A stretch of 64,000 bases of DNA from Salvia splendens (Eukaryota; Streptophyta; Magnoliopsida; Lamiales; Lamiaceae), in assembly GCF_004379255.2 (NCBI RefSeq), contig NC_056043.1:2046001-2110000 (forward strand), read 5' to 3'. The translations under genes were made by a program, and so were the position numbers. The notes beneath the pieces are model-generated. The model ran no database searches, was not told the origin of the DNA, and saw only the letters and a list, made by a program, of their open reading frames with translations. This document shows, piece by piece, positions 11,461 to 21,985 of the stretch; within the stretch, counting starts at the first letter, position 1; the number at the start of each line of letters is the position of its first letter.

Positions 11461-11606
11461 TTCTTTCGTTTGGAGATTTAGAAATTAATATTTTAAAATT
11501 AAAATAGAGAAAATAAAATGAAATAGAGAATAAAAGTAAAGTAAAAGAGATAATAAAGTTTTGACGACTCAAATACCATAGGACAGAGCCAAAAAAAATA
11601 CTACTC
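11428..11606. mobile_element. Degenerate Stowaway-like MITE overlapping an F-box start
   Basis: From about 11430 the plus strand reads actacatttgtcccaaaatag, then tttagacatttct, which resembles the inner end of the ctccctccgtcccaaaatag class of MITEs. At the far end, about 11585-11605, is a degraded counterpart (taggacagag, then tact). The interior is a GAAAATAAAATG-type sequence seen in this class. The F-box ATG at 11460 lies inside it. The pseudogene copy at about 25425-25500 keeps the same region, so the insertion predates that duplication. Confidence 0.45.
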
Positions 11607-12842
11607 ATGAGTCATGACCTACATTGATGTGATTTGAGAGTAGTAGTGGATAAATAGAAAAACTATTCTTCTAATTATATTTATATTAACCAATTAAGCA
11701 GAACGGTGTAAATATAAGTAAATTTCTATTCGATTTTCTTGTTTCCTTTTACCAATCTATACTGATTTTCTATATAGGTCAAAATTACAATAAAATTTGA
11801 TTTAATTTGTTTTATTTTCATAACAAACTGTTATGTCAAAATTCACCTATTCATAGTTCTTATAATATTTTCATAATCTATTAATGCTGGTTGATGATTT
11901 TACCTTCAAAATATATCTATTCGTATATTGAGTTTTTGTAATATTTTCGTAATTCATTAAATTTGATGTTGATTTTCCCCCTAACATTCATATATTCAAA
12001 TTTAAAGTTCTTATAATATTCTTATAATCCATTAATTTAAAATGATGATAGTGATCAGGATCATAAATAAATTAATTGAAAACTTCAAGCCCTTATTTCT
12101 TTTTGCGCACTTATTTTGAAAAAATAATTATAAATAGTTAAAGTGGGGAAAAAGTAAAGTAAGAGAGAATATTGTAGATAAGACTCTTCTCTACCTTATT
12201 ATCTCTTACTTTACTCTCTCCACTTTAACTATTTAATATCATTCTTTCAAAACGAGTGCAGAAAATGAAATGCCTCACTGTGGAACGGAGGGAGTATGAT
12301 TTAAATTTTATTAAAATGTGTTTAAGTTTCATTTTGATTTTACAAAAATATGAGTATTTTTTATATTTACAAATAACGGTGGAGAGAGAAGAAAGACGAG
12401 TGCGGATCTGATCGAGGTTTTTTCTTATTTTATCAGTTTATCAACCATAAGATAAAATTGTAAAATTCAATCATTTTCAAGTTCTTTTTTTTATTGAGTG
12501 TATTGTTCCATATTTGGAAAAGTTTGATTACTTGTAAGTGACAAATTTCAAATTTTAAATGTAACTTATTAAATATAATAATTACATTTTACAAAAAAAT
12601 TATAGTTATAATATAATATTAGTACTATACTCGTACGAAGTTTCGAAATTTCATCCAAAACTTAGTTTACTGTATTTGCTGAAATATATTTAAATAACAA
12701 ATGATGATATACTATAGAGACAACAGAAAAAAAAATCATTCTATGGAGGATATAATGAGATTAGATCAATGAAAGAAGAACATACAAAAAAAAAATAGTA
12801 CTCCAAGAATCTATAAAAGTACATAATAATATTGCCTAAAAA
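11607..12842. other. Intergenic DNA with a hairpin element
   Basis: The F-box upstream block, with its TATA-like tttatattaacc string, is at about 11655-11700. Otherwise the stretch is AT-rich, with a hairpin MITE at about 12085-12296 (listed separately). About 12300-12360 repeats the flank at 9840-9900. Confidence 0.45.
12085..12296. mobile_element. Hairpin MITE, Stowaway-like
   Basis: The right end reads gtggaacggagggagta, the standard Stowaway-type terminus; the left end is weak. The interior holds long complementary arms: aatagttaaagtgggg, then aaagtaaagtaagaga, on the left answer tctcttactttactctctcc, then actttaactatt, on the right. A transcript would fold into one stem of roughly 50-60 pairs with a loop near 12170-12190. 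There is no coding capacity. Confidence 0.6.
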
Positions 12843-13312
12843 TTACCAAATGCCGAAACATGATAATTTCGGAACACGATTGGCGATTTTGGATAACCAT
12901 TGTCGTCGTCGTTCTAATAAGAAACTAGTAGTACTATAATGATATAATGATGTCAATGATCCAACATTATGAATCCCCATGGCTCTGAGTGATCGAAAAC
13001 TTGGGGTATAAATGGCGATGTTGGAAAAATTATATGTAGATCAAAAAACAAGACCGAGTGGCTCAAGACGCTCGGTCTTTCTGGAGTACGTAAAGACTAG
13101 ATTATTATTATAGAACATAGACAACAAATCACCATTTTCCAAAACTCTGAGTGGTCAAACACGTTGCCCTAAATTATCAGTGGATTGCCAAATAATACCT
13201 CCATCTATAGGTTTCATAAATGTATATTCCTTTACCCAGGAATTCTCATCTCCATAGTTGTTCATCAACCAAATAACGAAATTATCGCTATCATAAGTAT
13301 CACATAAATATA

Positions 13313-13485
13313 ATCCAAGCCCCTTGGCCTAGCGGTAAAGGGTGCTGGATACCGCGTTCATCCTGGAGGTCTCGAGTTCGAACCCTGGTTGGCGTAATTT
13401 GTCTTTCCTTCTTGTTATAGGAGTTGATTTGTAATTTCCTCCTTCATATATATGATATAAATATATGAAGTTACTTTTAAAAAAA
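13313..13485 (+). mobile_element. tRNA-derived SINE
   Basis: The head carries pol III promoter boxes: an A box (tggcctagcgg at about 13326) and a B box (gagttcgaaccc at about 13373). A short unrelated body follows and the element ends in an A-rich tail. It is flanked by a perfect 18-bp target duplication, aagtatcacataaatata, at 13295-13312 and 13486-13503. The duplication copies F-box coding sequence, which proves insertion into the F-box gene. The perfect duplication suggests fairly recent insertion. Confidence 0.9.
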
Positions 13486-13650
13486 AAGTATCACATAAAT
13501 ATAGCCGACCCTCCAAAGCACATAGCCGATATTCGCAAAGTATGTCGCTACCATAAGCACGGGGAGGAAGAGAAAAGCTTGTAAACAGCTCGGTTTCAAG
13601 GTCAAAGCAACAAACGAATGTATTCTCTTCCCCGACATCAGATGCCAACC

Positions 13651-14249
13651 TGATGGATCCGCGAATTTCTGATGTTAGTAAATGCTGGTGGAGAATAAAG
13701 ACTACGACACAAAGAATTTACGTGGTTCGATTTACTGAAGTAAATCTACGTCCACGGGAAGAAGGGGGGGGCAAGATTGTATTGCTTGATCTGGGATTAC
13801 AGCTTACAACACAGACTTGCTATATGATTTTTTATCTCTAGAGAGCTTAACCTTTTTCTATCTGATCTAAGTTCTATTTATACCTTGAACTAGGATCGTG
13901 GTTTGCAGCCCCACTAACAAGATCGTGGGTGAGCAATAACTGCTCAATAACTGCTTCGTACCACTAAATAGATCGTGGGTATAGTGGAGGTCGTGGAGGC
14001 CTTTCATGAGTCCACTAACTCCTAGTTCGGTCGAATGCTGAGACCGAACTGCTGGACTTTACCGATCAGCTCTTGCCGATCTGAGAGGAGAGCTTGACTG
14101 GTCGGCTTTTACCGAGCTGTAGGCTGAGTCCGAACTCTTTGGTCGTGCCGAACTCTTTGGTGCCGAACAGATACTCTTTCTTGGGCTCTGGGCTGATGGG
14201 CCGTCACTGTTATTGGGCTTGCCATTAGGGTTTAGTTCGTACCCCATCA
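13651..14249 (-). repeat. 3' LTR of the gypsy element
   Basis: This 599-bp LTR matches 24153-24751 throughout as far as I can compare by eye, including the G8 run near 13766. It is the 3' LTR because gag and pol run on the minus strand. The 5-bp duplication CAACC precedes it. Confidence 0.95.
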
Positions 14250-14262
14250 CTACCCCCCCCGA
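14250..14262 (-). promoter_or_regulatory. Polypurine tract
   Basis: On the minus strand, G8 followed by TAG directly adjoins the 3' LTR. This is the expected site and composition for the plus-strand primer of reverse transcription. Confidence 0.8.
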
Positions 14263-14582
14263 AAAGCGAAGTGAATCACTTCGGCGAGGTGAGTCACTTC
14301 GGCATTCTGGATAACGGTAAGGGGGAGGCTGACGTCAGGGGATGTGCCTTGCGTGTGCCTGCATTAAATGCGACAGTAAAATCCGGCCGTTGAATCCTGA
14401 AAAGGTGGGATTCGAAACAGCGCAACGATTTCGAAATCTTTCCCGAATCTGATAAATATGCTCTTTCTTCCTCATTTGAACACTTTTGCTGTTGCGTCTT
14501 CTATACTCTCTCTTTCTCGAGAAATTTTCTTCCGCTTTCAAGAGCTTCTTCAGACTTTCTTCACGTTCAAAAAGTAAGAAAA

Positions 14583-16446
14583 ATGTCTTCTTCTTCTTCT
14601 TCGGAGTCGGGTAGCGGTAGGAAAGGCGGTAAGGGGTCTTCTGGCCGGAAAGAGTCCGGGGAGAAGACCGTAGAGTATTTCCATAGTATTTTGAGTAAGG
14701 ATACTGTGATATCCCTACCCGAAAAATACTTTTTTCCTGGGGGGAAGGCGGTGGTACCTGACGGTGATTATAGGGCTGACTCCCCGCCGGAGGGTTACGC
14801 CACCGTGTACGAGGCCAGCTTAGAATGCGGGCTTCGTTTCCCCCTCCCTTCTGCCTTTATAGATTTACTAGATTTTTTTCAGCTTCCTTTAGGCCAGGTG
14901 ACTCCGAACTCTTGGAGGCACTTGTCGGCCTTCGCTGCCGAACTCCGTAAGTTAGGAAGGGATTTGTCTTTGAAGGCGATCCTTAAATTCTTTCAATTTA
15001 AGAGGAAGGGGTCTTGGTTTTACTTGATCCCTGTACAGCCCTTTAGGGCCTTTTGTAAAACGAAGTGGCCGAAGTGGCAAAACCGCTTCTTCTACTATGA
15101 TAGGACCGCGGCTCCTAGTTTTCCCTGGAGAGGGCCGAAGTCCGTTATCCGTCATCCTCGGCCTGAACCGTTGGACGAGCTCGATGGCGAGCTCAACAAG
15201 ATTCCCATAGTTAGGAAACAATACACGGAGTCTGAGCTCGTCAAGGGCGACGTCGTGTTCGACATCTCGTCTTCGGACGAAGAGGCCGAGGGTGAGGATT
15301 TCTCTTTATCTTTATGCTCTACTGCTTTAACGAAGAAAATCTGACTTTGCTTTCTTGCTTTTTGGCAGTGTACATGCTGAATAAGGCTATCCGAAAGTCC
15401 TCCGAGCTTGTGGAGCCGGAGAGGCAGAGAGCCCCTCGCTCGGCGTCTGAAGCCGAGAAGAATCCGAAGAGGCAAAAAACCTCTTCTTCGGATCCGAAAG
15501 TGCCGGAGTCGTGTTCGGCTAAAGGGAAGGGGAAATTTCATGATTCCCCAAGAGTGCCGGGGAAAGACCTGGTCATCTCCGAGGTGGTTGCAGACATCCC
15601 GGAACACGTCCCTGAGCCTTTTCAATGGCCGACGAATTTTGTGGAGGTAAGCTTTCGGACTTGGCTTCTTTTCCACATTTTTTGATGGCCATTCTGTTGA
15701 GTTTTTTCCTTGTTCATCTTCAGAGAGCCAAGCTCGTCTCCGTGGAGCTCTCCAAAGCATCCCACGACTACGAGGAGATGCAGAAGAAGTTGCATCTTGC
15801 TCGTAGTCTGGCCGAACAGGCTGAGGCCAAATTTGAGAGGGCCCGAGCTGCTAGGATCTCGGCTCAGGATGAAGCCCGGTCAGCCAAAAACCAGCTCATC
15901 ATCCTGCAAGAGCAGACGAAGCACCGGGAGGCTCAGAAGGAGGCTGCCGCCGTGGCTGCCCAGGGGGAGGCTCTCCGTGTTTACACGGAGAAACTCTTTT
16001 TGAGCAGCCAGTTCTCGGCCTTTGTCGGTAGTCTGGTAAGGCTAATTACCGATAAGGGCGAGCAGGGGGCCGACGTCGTGCTGCCTCTGTACAGCCGAGA
16101 GATAGCAGCTCGGCTTCAGAATCTGCCGCTCCTTGAGGAGCTCGCTTCATCCTCGGTCCTGCTTTCTGCAGACCGAGTCCGGAGTTGTCGAGCTGATCGG
16201 GACGAGAACCTGGAGGCTATCTTTGCCTTCGTGGGACCCGTTTCACCCGCTTCGACTTACAACGGAGAGGGTGAGGCCGAGTCGCTGGAGCTGGAGGCCG
16301 AAGTCGAGCGGGCCGGGCATCCGGAGAAGGAAGCCGATCCGGAGGCGGAGGCGAGGCCGGCAGGATGCGAGGCCGAGGCTGAGGTAGCTCAGGAGAAAGA
16401 AGCTGAACCAGACCAAGGAGCCGGAGACGAAGCTGGCGGAGTATGA
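14583..16446 (+). CDS. Antisense retrotransposon gene, gypsy-type transposon protein, 3 exons
   Basis: Proposed exons 14583-15291, 15369-15646 and 15724-16446 join in frame to 569 residues. Both introns have GT and AG ends with pyrimidine-rich 3' ends (ctttttggcag, cttgttcatcttcag). The first exon starts with a serine run (MSSSSSSESGSG). It continues with a domain like the plant 'putative gypsy type transposon' family (YEASLECGLRFPLP, NSWRHLSAF, FYLIPVQPF). Exon 2 is basic and lysine-rich and may hold a nuclear signal. Exon 3 is a long coiled coil ending in acidic Glu-Ala repeats. It lies on the strand opposite gag-pol. Its function is unknown. An alternative splice from 16440 to 16645 would fuse it in frame to the next ORF. 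Confidence 0.7.
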
Positions 16447-16647
16447 TTTCGTCTCCCTTCTCTTAGTCTAGTTTCTTCCTAGTAAAATGGCCTTGAAGCC
16501 CTCCTAGTGTAAAAATTTTCCTTGTGAATGAAAAATTCTCTACACTTGTCTTCGTATAGCTTTTCGTACTCGCCTTTATTCCTGTTGTATTTTACTATCT
16601 GCTCGGTACAGCTGCCGAACTAATATAGCTGCTTTGTACTCAAGGAG

Positions 16648-17436
16648 ATGGAGATACTTCACTGGAAACGGCTGTACTCTTCGGCTTTAGACGAAGCTGA
16701 GAAAAGAGCTATAGCCGATCAGACGAAGAATGACGAGCTTCTGGCTCGTTTAGTGAAGGTGGAGGCCGATAATAAGGACTTAGAGTCCGATAAGAAGGAT
16801 CTGGAGGCCGAGCTGAATACGACCATTGCTGAGAGGACTGCGTACGAGGATTACATCCGTGTGCGCGGGGGAGTGACCATATCAGATGTTCAGAGTCGAG
16901 TTGACGAACTGTGGGAGGAATATCATGTACTCCGGAGGAACAATGCGCTGGAGAGCTCGGCTTGCCAACAAGTTGTGAAATCATTGCGGCGCTGGGCTTC
17001 TCGGTACGACATCATTCTTTCCCGGCGTCCCTCAATCGAGAGATTCCTTAGGCATTTCCCGCCAACAGATGCTCGCACTCCAGATCAAGCCTCTGGTTCC
17101 CTTGTTCAAAATCCTACTCCAAGTCAACAACGAACTCCGGAACAGCCGGAAACGTCAAGACGAGAACGGGCTCAGGAGCAACCGGAATCGTCAAGACAGG
17201 GACGGACTGAAATTCGCCGAGGAGTTGTGACTATGAGCGAGCAAGATCAGCAGATGCTTATTGCAGAGACTCTTCATCGCCGAGGGGTTAGAGCTTCTGG
17301 GGCTCGCGGAAGAGGTGTTGGGTCGAGGATAGCATCTCGTCGACCTGCTTATTCTTCATCTGCTCGGAACAACCGAACTCGGCTTCCAGAGGATTTTGCA
17401 GATAGGTGGCTTAACTTCAGCAACCCTGGACAGTAG
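16648..17436 (+). CDS. Antisense retrotransposon ORF 2, coiled coil
   Basis: A frame of 262 residues with no stop. Residues about 1-65 form a coiled coil rich in Glu, Lys and Leu (ADNKDLESDKKDLEAEL). The middle has heptad-like VQSRVDELWEEYHVL. The C-terminal third is basic and low-complexity, with Gln/Pro/Arg and RGRGVGSR motifs that could bind nucleic acid. I cannot assign a family. It may be a separate gene or a fourth exon of the upstream antisense gene, because an AG lies at 16643-16644 in the right phase. Confidence 0.55.
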   Translation: MEILHWKRLYSSALDEAEKRAIADQTKNDELLARLVKVEADNKDLESDKKDLEAELNTTIAERTAYEDYIRVRGGVTISDVQSRVDELWEEYHVLRRNNALESSACQQVVKSLRRWASRYDIILSRRPSIERFLRHFPPTDARTPDQASGSLVQNPTPSQQRTPEQPETSRRERAQEQPESSRQGRTEIRRGVVTMSEQDQQMLIAETLHRRGVRASGARGRGVGSRIASRRPAYSSSARNNRTRLPEDFADRWLNFSNPGQ

Positions 17437-17577
17437 AATAGTCCTTTGTAATAGCGTAACGCCATTTTGTAGGGTAGCGGAGTTGTATGCCGAACAAGAT
17501 TTGAAAAATGAAATTTTGTTTTCGCTTCTAACACTGTATTTACAGCTTAGCGAAAAAATTTCATCGTACTTGTCCTC

Positions 17578-17962
17578 GGTCTTATGAAGTAAACTTCTTT
17601 GACCGGACTTGGTCCTTGGTCTTATGAAGTAAACTTCTTTGACCGGACTTGGTCCTTGGTCTGATGAAATAAACATCTTTGACCGGACTCGTCTTTGGTC
17701 TGATGAAATAAACATCTTTGACCGGACTCGTCTTTGGTCTGATGAAATAAACATCTTTGACCGGACTCGTCTTTGGTCTGATGAAATAAACATCTTTAAC
17801 CGGACTCGTCTTTGGTCTGATGAAATAAACATCTTTGACCGGACTCGTCTTTGGTCTGATGAAATAAACATCTTTGACCGGACTCGTCTTTGGTCTGATG
17901 AAATAAACATCTTTGACCGGACTCGTCTTTGGTCTGATGAAATAAACATCTTTGACCGGACT
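17578..17962. repeat. 39/40-bp tandem repeat, about 10 copies
   Basis: A unit beginning ggtctgatgaaataaacat and ending ccggactcgtcttt repeats about ten times. The first two periods are 40 bp with slight variants and the others are 39 bp. The last seven or eight copies are nearly identical, so the array expanded recently. Because 39 is a multiple of 3, both strands give open repetitive frames (13-residue WSDEINIFDRTRL on plus). These are by-products, not genes. The array lies between the end of pol and the antisense genes. Confidence 0.92.
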
Positions 17963-18189
17963 TGGTTTGTGTTCTAATTTGGCGATTTTTGTCGCCGGGA
18001 TCGAACTTTCCCTTGTCCTAATTCGGCGAGTTTTATCGCGTGGATCGGACTTTCCCTGTTAACCGAAGTGGTCTTATGCAGTAAACCTCTTTGACTAGAC
18101 ATGGTCGTCCCCGGTCTTGTGAGGTAAACTTCTTTGACCGAACTTGGTCGTCCTAATTCGGCGAGGTTTATCGCGTGGATCGGACTTTC

Positions 18190-18450
18190 CCTTATTGCAG
18201 TTCGTTTCAGACGAAGTGCTTATTTCTTAAGCCGAACTGTGGTCTTGTATCTTCCTGAAGCTTGGACTCACAATCGTTGGCTTATTGCAGTTCGTTTCAG
18301 ACGAAGTGCTTGTTAAGCTGAATTGCGGTCTTGTATCCTCCTTGGAAGCTTGGACTCACAATCGTTGGCTTATTGCAGTTCGTTTCAGACGGACTGCTTG
18401 TTAAGCTGAATTGTGGTCTTATATCCTCCTTAGAAGCTTGGACTCACAAT
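18190..18450. repeat. About 85-bp tandem repeat, 3 copies
   Basis: Three imperfect units each contain cttattgcagttcgtttcag, agctgaattgcggtcttgt and gaagcttggactcacaat. Between this array and the 39-bp array, 18000-18180 holds further variants of the gaccggact and ttcggcgag motifs. Such arrays in the 3' untranslated zone are common in Tat-clade elements. Confidence 0.85.
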
Positions 18451-18700
18451 AGTCTTTAATAATCGATCTAAAAAGGGGATCAGTCTTTAAAGAACGATAT
18501 ACCTTGGTACCATTTGTAAGAGACGACAAGCACATAGAGACAAAACACATAGAGAAAAAATGAAAAAGATGAAGGAAAAAAACTTCAAACTTTTTTTTAA
18601 AAAACGACAAGTAAAAGGTACAAGTAAGAAACAAACAAATAAAAACATATACCCCTATGACCGAACTAGACACGAGACGGACTGACCGGACTTTTGTCTC

Positions 18701-21700
18701 TTACAAGTGGAACTTCTTGAGGTTGGAGACGTGCCATGTTCGGGGTACTTGTTCTCCTGACATGTGAGTCAATTTATAAGACCCTTTGCCGAGGACTTCT
18801 GACACCCGATATGGACCCTCCCATGTGGGTTCGAGTTTGCCCAGCTTTTCTGCTCGGCTTACTTCGTTGTTTCTCAAGACGAGATTTCCCACTTGAAATT
18901 GAAGCTTTTTCACCCTTTGGTTATAATACCGGGCTACTTGCTCCTTATACTTGGCCGCTTTTATGCACGCCAATTCTCTTCTTTCTTCGGCGAGATCTAG
19001 TTCTGCTCTCAGTCCGTCGTCATTCATTTCTGAGGAGAAATTTAGAGTTCGGGGACTGGGTACGCCGATCTCCACCGGAATTACGGCTTCAGTGCCGTAC
19101 ACCAGACTATACGGAGTTTCACCGTTGGAGGTTTTGGGTGTAGTTCGGTAGGACCATAGGACTTGAGGGAGATTTTCTACCCATTGTCCTTTGGCTTGTT
19201 CTAACCGAGCTTTTAACCCTTTCACCAGAATCCGGTTCGTTACTTCCGTTTGTCCGTTTGCTTGGGGATGGGAGACCGAAGTGAACCGCTGTTGAATGTT
19301 CAGCTCTTGGCACCAATTCTTGAACGTCTTGTCGGTGAACTGAGTCCCATTATCCGAGATGAGGATGTGGGGTATGCCAAATCGGCACACTATGTTCTTC
19401 CAGACGAAGTCCAGTGCCTTTGAGCTCGTTATCGTAGCTAATGGCTCAGCCTCCACCCACTTCGTGAAGTAGTCCACGGCAACGATAAGGAATTTCATTT
19501 GCCGAGGAGCTTGAGGAAGTGGTCCCACTATGTCTATGCCCCATTGCATGAAAGGCCAAGGGCTTTGCATAGTGTATAGATCGGTCTGCGGCATCCTTGG
19601 GACATTTGCATGAATTTGGCACTTCGTACACTTCTTGACGAGCTGCACTGCCTCTTGTACCATGGTTGGCCAATAATATCCCCATCTCAGTACTTTTTTA
19701 GCTAAAGCTCTGGCTCCGATGTGGCTACCGCACGATCCTTCATGAACTTCTCTGAGGATGTAGTCCGTCTCTTCTGGTCCTACGCACCGCAATAACGGCT
19801 GAAGGTAAGACTTTCTAAAGAGGACTCCTTCATGAAGTTCGTACCGAAGTGCTCGGCACGTGATCTTCCGAGCTTCTCTCTTATCCTCGGGCAATTGTCC
19901 TTGATCCAGATACTGCAAGATCGGCGTCATCCAGTTCGGCGAGCTGGATACTGAGTGTACCTCGGCTTCATCAATGCTTCGGTGCATTAATTCTTCCGCC
20001 TTTGAGCTCGGATCTGAGGCCAACTTACTTAAGGTATCTGCTCGGCTATTTTCCGCTCTGGGAATGCGGATTATCCGAAAATAGGAGAAACTTCGGCTGA
20101 TGCTTTGCGCTTTGTCCAAATACTTCTTCATTCTCTCGTCACGGGCTTCACTTGTACCCAACATGTGATTTACTATGACTTGTGAATCACAATGGACTTT
20201 GAGAGATTTGACGAGCAGACTTTGCGCTAACTGGAGTCCGGCCAGGAGGGCTTCGTACTCGGCTTCATTATTAGTAGTGGGGAATAGGAACCGAAGTGAG
20301 TAGGCTACCTCGTGTCCGTCGGGAGCGACAAGTAAAATACCAGCTCCACTTCCCATCTTGTTCGAAGCTCCATCTACGAACCCGCTCCAGCAGTCCGGCG
20401 GCTCTACTTCGGATTCCAAGGGCTGTGCTAGTTCGGCACTGGCAGAATTCTTCTGTTCGGCAATAACAGGAATTGCTTGATCGAACTTCACTTCTGCAAG
20501 AAAATCTGCCAAGGCTTGTCCCTTGATGGCTTTCCGAGGTAGATATTCAATTGTGTGCTCTCCCAACTCTATAGCCCACTTGGCGATTCTGCCTGATGCT
20601 TCTGGTTTGGTCAACACTTGCCGAAGTGGCAGATCAGTTAAGACGCATACCTTGTGAGCATAGAAGTATGGCCGCAGTCTCCTTGCTGCATTTACTAATG
20701 CCAGAGCAATCTTTTCCAGAGGTTGATACCTGGTTTCTGGACCTCTTAATGCTCGGCTTGTAAAGTAGATGGGAAGCTGCTTTAGGCCTTCTTCTCGTAC
20801 AAGCACCGCGCTGATGGTTTGATCCGATGCCGCTAAGTATAAGAATATTACTTCGGCTTCGGTTGGAGCAGAGAGAATAGGAAGCTCGGCTAGATAACTT
20901 TTGAGCTCGTCAAAGGCCTTTTTCTGCTCGGCTCCCCACTCGAACTTTGGTGCCTTTTTCAACACCGTGAAGAACGGCAGTTGCTTTTCGGCTGCTTGAG
21001 AAAGGAATCGATTCAGTGCGGCTAGACATCCGGTTAGCCTTTGCACGTCATGTATGGACTTCGGCATCGCCATGTTTTGAACAACTTGAACTTTTGAGGG
21101 GTTTGCCTTGAGTCCGTCCTTTGAAACCCAACAACCCAGAAACTTTCCCGAATCTACCAAAAAGGTACACTTTTGGGGATTAAGTTTGAGGTTGGCTTTC
21201 TTGAGCACGTTGAGAGTGGACTTGAGGTTGTGCTCGTACTCCGAAGTGCTTTTGCTTTTGACGACTATATCGTCAACATACACTTCGACCTCCTTTCCAA
21301 TCAGGTGCCGAAAAAGCTTGTCTACCATCCTTTGATAAGTGGCTCCGGCATTCTTTAAACCGAATGGCATCTTTTTATAAGCGAAAATGCCGAAATCAGT
21401 AATGAAGGCCGTTTTTGAAGCGTCAATCTCATCCATTAAAACTTGATGGTATCCTTTGTACAGATCAAGAAAACAAAAAATTTCAAAGCCTATCAAAGCT
21501 TCTACTTTTTTATCTATGTTCGGAAGGGGATAGCAATCTTTGGGACAGTGCTTATTTAGATCGGTGAAATCTATGCACATCCGCCATCCTCCTTCCTTTT
21601 TCTTGATCATGACAGGATTGGCCACCCACGAAGGATACTTCACTTCGAATAACACATCCGCCTTCAATAATTGACGGACTTCGTCATGGATGACTTGACT

Positions 21701-21964
21701 TCGTTCTGCCGCAAAGAGTCTTTGCTTCTGTTTTATCGGCCGGACTGAAGGATCAATATTTAACCGATGAGTGATTACCTCGGGGGGCACTCCGGTCATG
21801 TCCAACGGAGACCATGCAAAGACGTCTTTATACTCCTTGAGGAGCTGGATGGTTTTTTCCCGAAGTAGGGGCGTTCCCGCGAAGCCGATCTTAACCGTTC
21901 TGGATGGATCGTCTTCGTACAGCTGAACTGTCATCGAGTTCGGCTCCGGTATGACTTCGGTCAT
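18701..21964 (-). CDS. pol: Pol polyprotein (RT, RNase H, second RNase H, integrase)
   Basis: An open frame of 1087 residues. Reverse transcriptase spans about residues 85-270 with YVDD at 229-232. The classical RNase H is at about 370-490. A second, archaeal-type RNase H is at about 526-645 (FVDGAS, NNEAEYEALL, HCDSQ). The integrase has a zinc-binding HHCC near 741-782 and the catalytic acids in DIVGP (about 811), SDNGTQF (about 871) and GQTEV (about 907). No chromodomain follows. The frame is continuous with gag-protease except for one amber codon, so the ATG at 21964 is probably not the natural start. All catalytic residues I can check are present. Confidence 0.93.
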   Translation of the reverse strand: MTEVIPEPNSMTVQLYEDDPSRTVKIGFAGTPLLREKTIQLLKEYKDVFAWSPLDMTGVPPEVITHRLNIDPSVRPIKQKQRLFAAERSQVIHDEVRQLLKADVLFEVKYPSWVANPVMIKKKEGGWRMCIDFTDLNKHCPKDCYPLPNIDKKVEALIGFEIFCFLDLYKGYHQVLMDEIDASKTAFITDFGIFAYKKMPFGLKNAGATYQRMVDKLFRHLIGKEVEVYVDDIVVKSKSTSEYEHNLKSTLNVLKKANLKLNPQKCTFLVDSGKFLGCWVSKDGLKANPSKVQVVQNMAMPKSIHDVQRLTGCLAALNRFLSQAAEKQLPFFTVLKKAPKFEWGAEQKKAFDELKSYLAELPILSAPTEAEVIFLYLAASDQTISAVLVREEGLKQLPIYFTSRALRGPETRYQPLEKIALALVNAARRLRPYFYAHKVCVLTDLPLRQVLTKPEASGRIAKWAIELGEHTIEYLPRKAIKGQALADFLAEVKFDQAIPVIAEQKNSASAELAQPLESEVEPPDCWSGFVDGASNKMGSGAGILLVAPDGHEVAYSLRFLFPTTNNEAEYEALLAGLQLAQSLLVKSLKVHCDSQVIVNHMLGTSEARDERMKKYLDKAQSISRSFSYFRIIRIPRAENSRADTLSKLASDPSSKAEELMHRSIDEAEVHSVSSSPNWMTPILQYLDQGQLPEDKREARKITCRALRYELHEGVLFRKSYLQPLLRCVGPEETDYILREVHEGSCGSHIGARALAKKVLRWGYYWPTMVQEAVQLVKKCTKCQIHANVPRMPQTDLYTMQSPWPFMQWGIDIVGPLPQAPRQMKFLIVAVDYFTKWVEAEPLATITSSKALDFVWKNIVCRFGIPHILISDNGTQFTDKTFKNWCQELNIQQRFTSVSHPQANGQTEVTNRILVKGLKARLEQAKGQWVENLPQVLWSYRTTPKTSNGETPYSLVYGTEAVIPVEIGVPSPRTLNFSSEMNDDGLRAELDLAEERRELACIKAAKYKEQVARYYNQRVKKLQFQVGNLVLRNNEVSRAEKLGKLEPTWEGPYRVSEVLGKGSYKLTHMSGEQVPRTWHVSNLKKFHL

Positions 21965-21985
21965 CGCCTCTGACTCCGGCTGCTG

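Noticed and set aside
13320..13395. Stand-alone tRNA gene
   Set aside because: The A and B boxes belong to a SINE with an A tail and an 18-bp target duplication.
17578..17962. Tandem 39-bp array as a CRISPR array or a repeat-protein gene
   Set aside because: There are no unique spacers, the genome is a plant, and the array lies in the non-coding zone of a retrotransposon. Both strands are open only because the period is a multiple of three.
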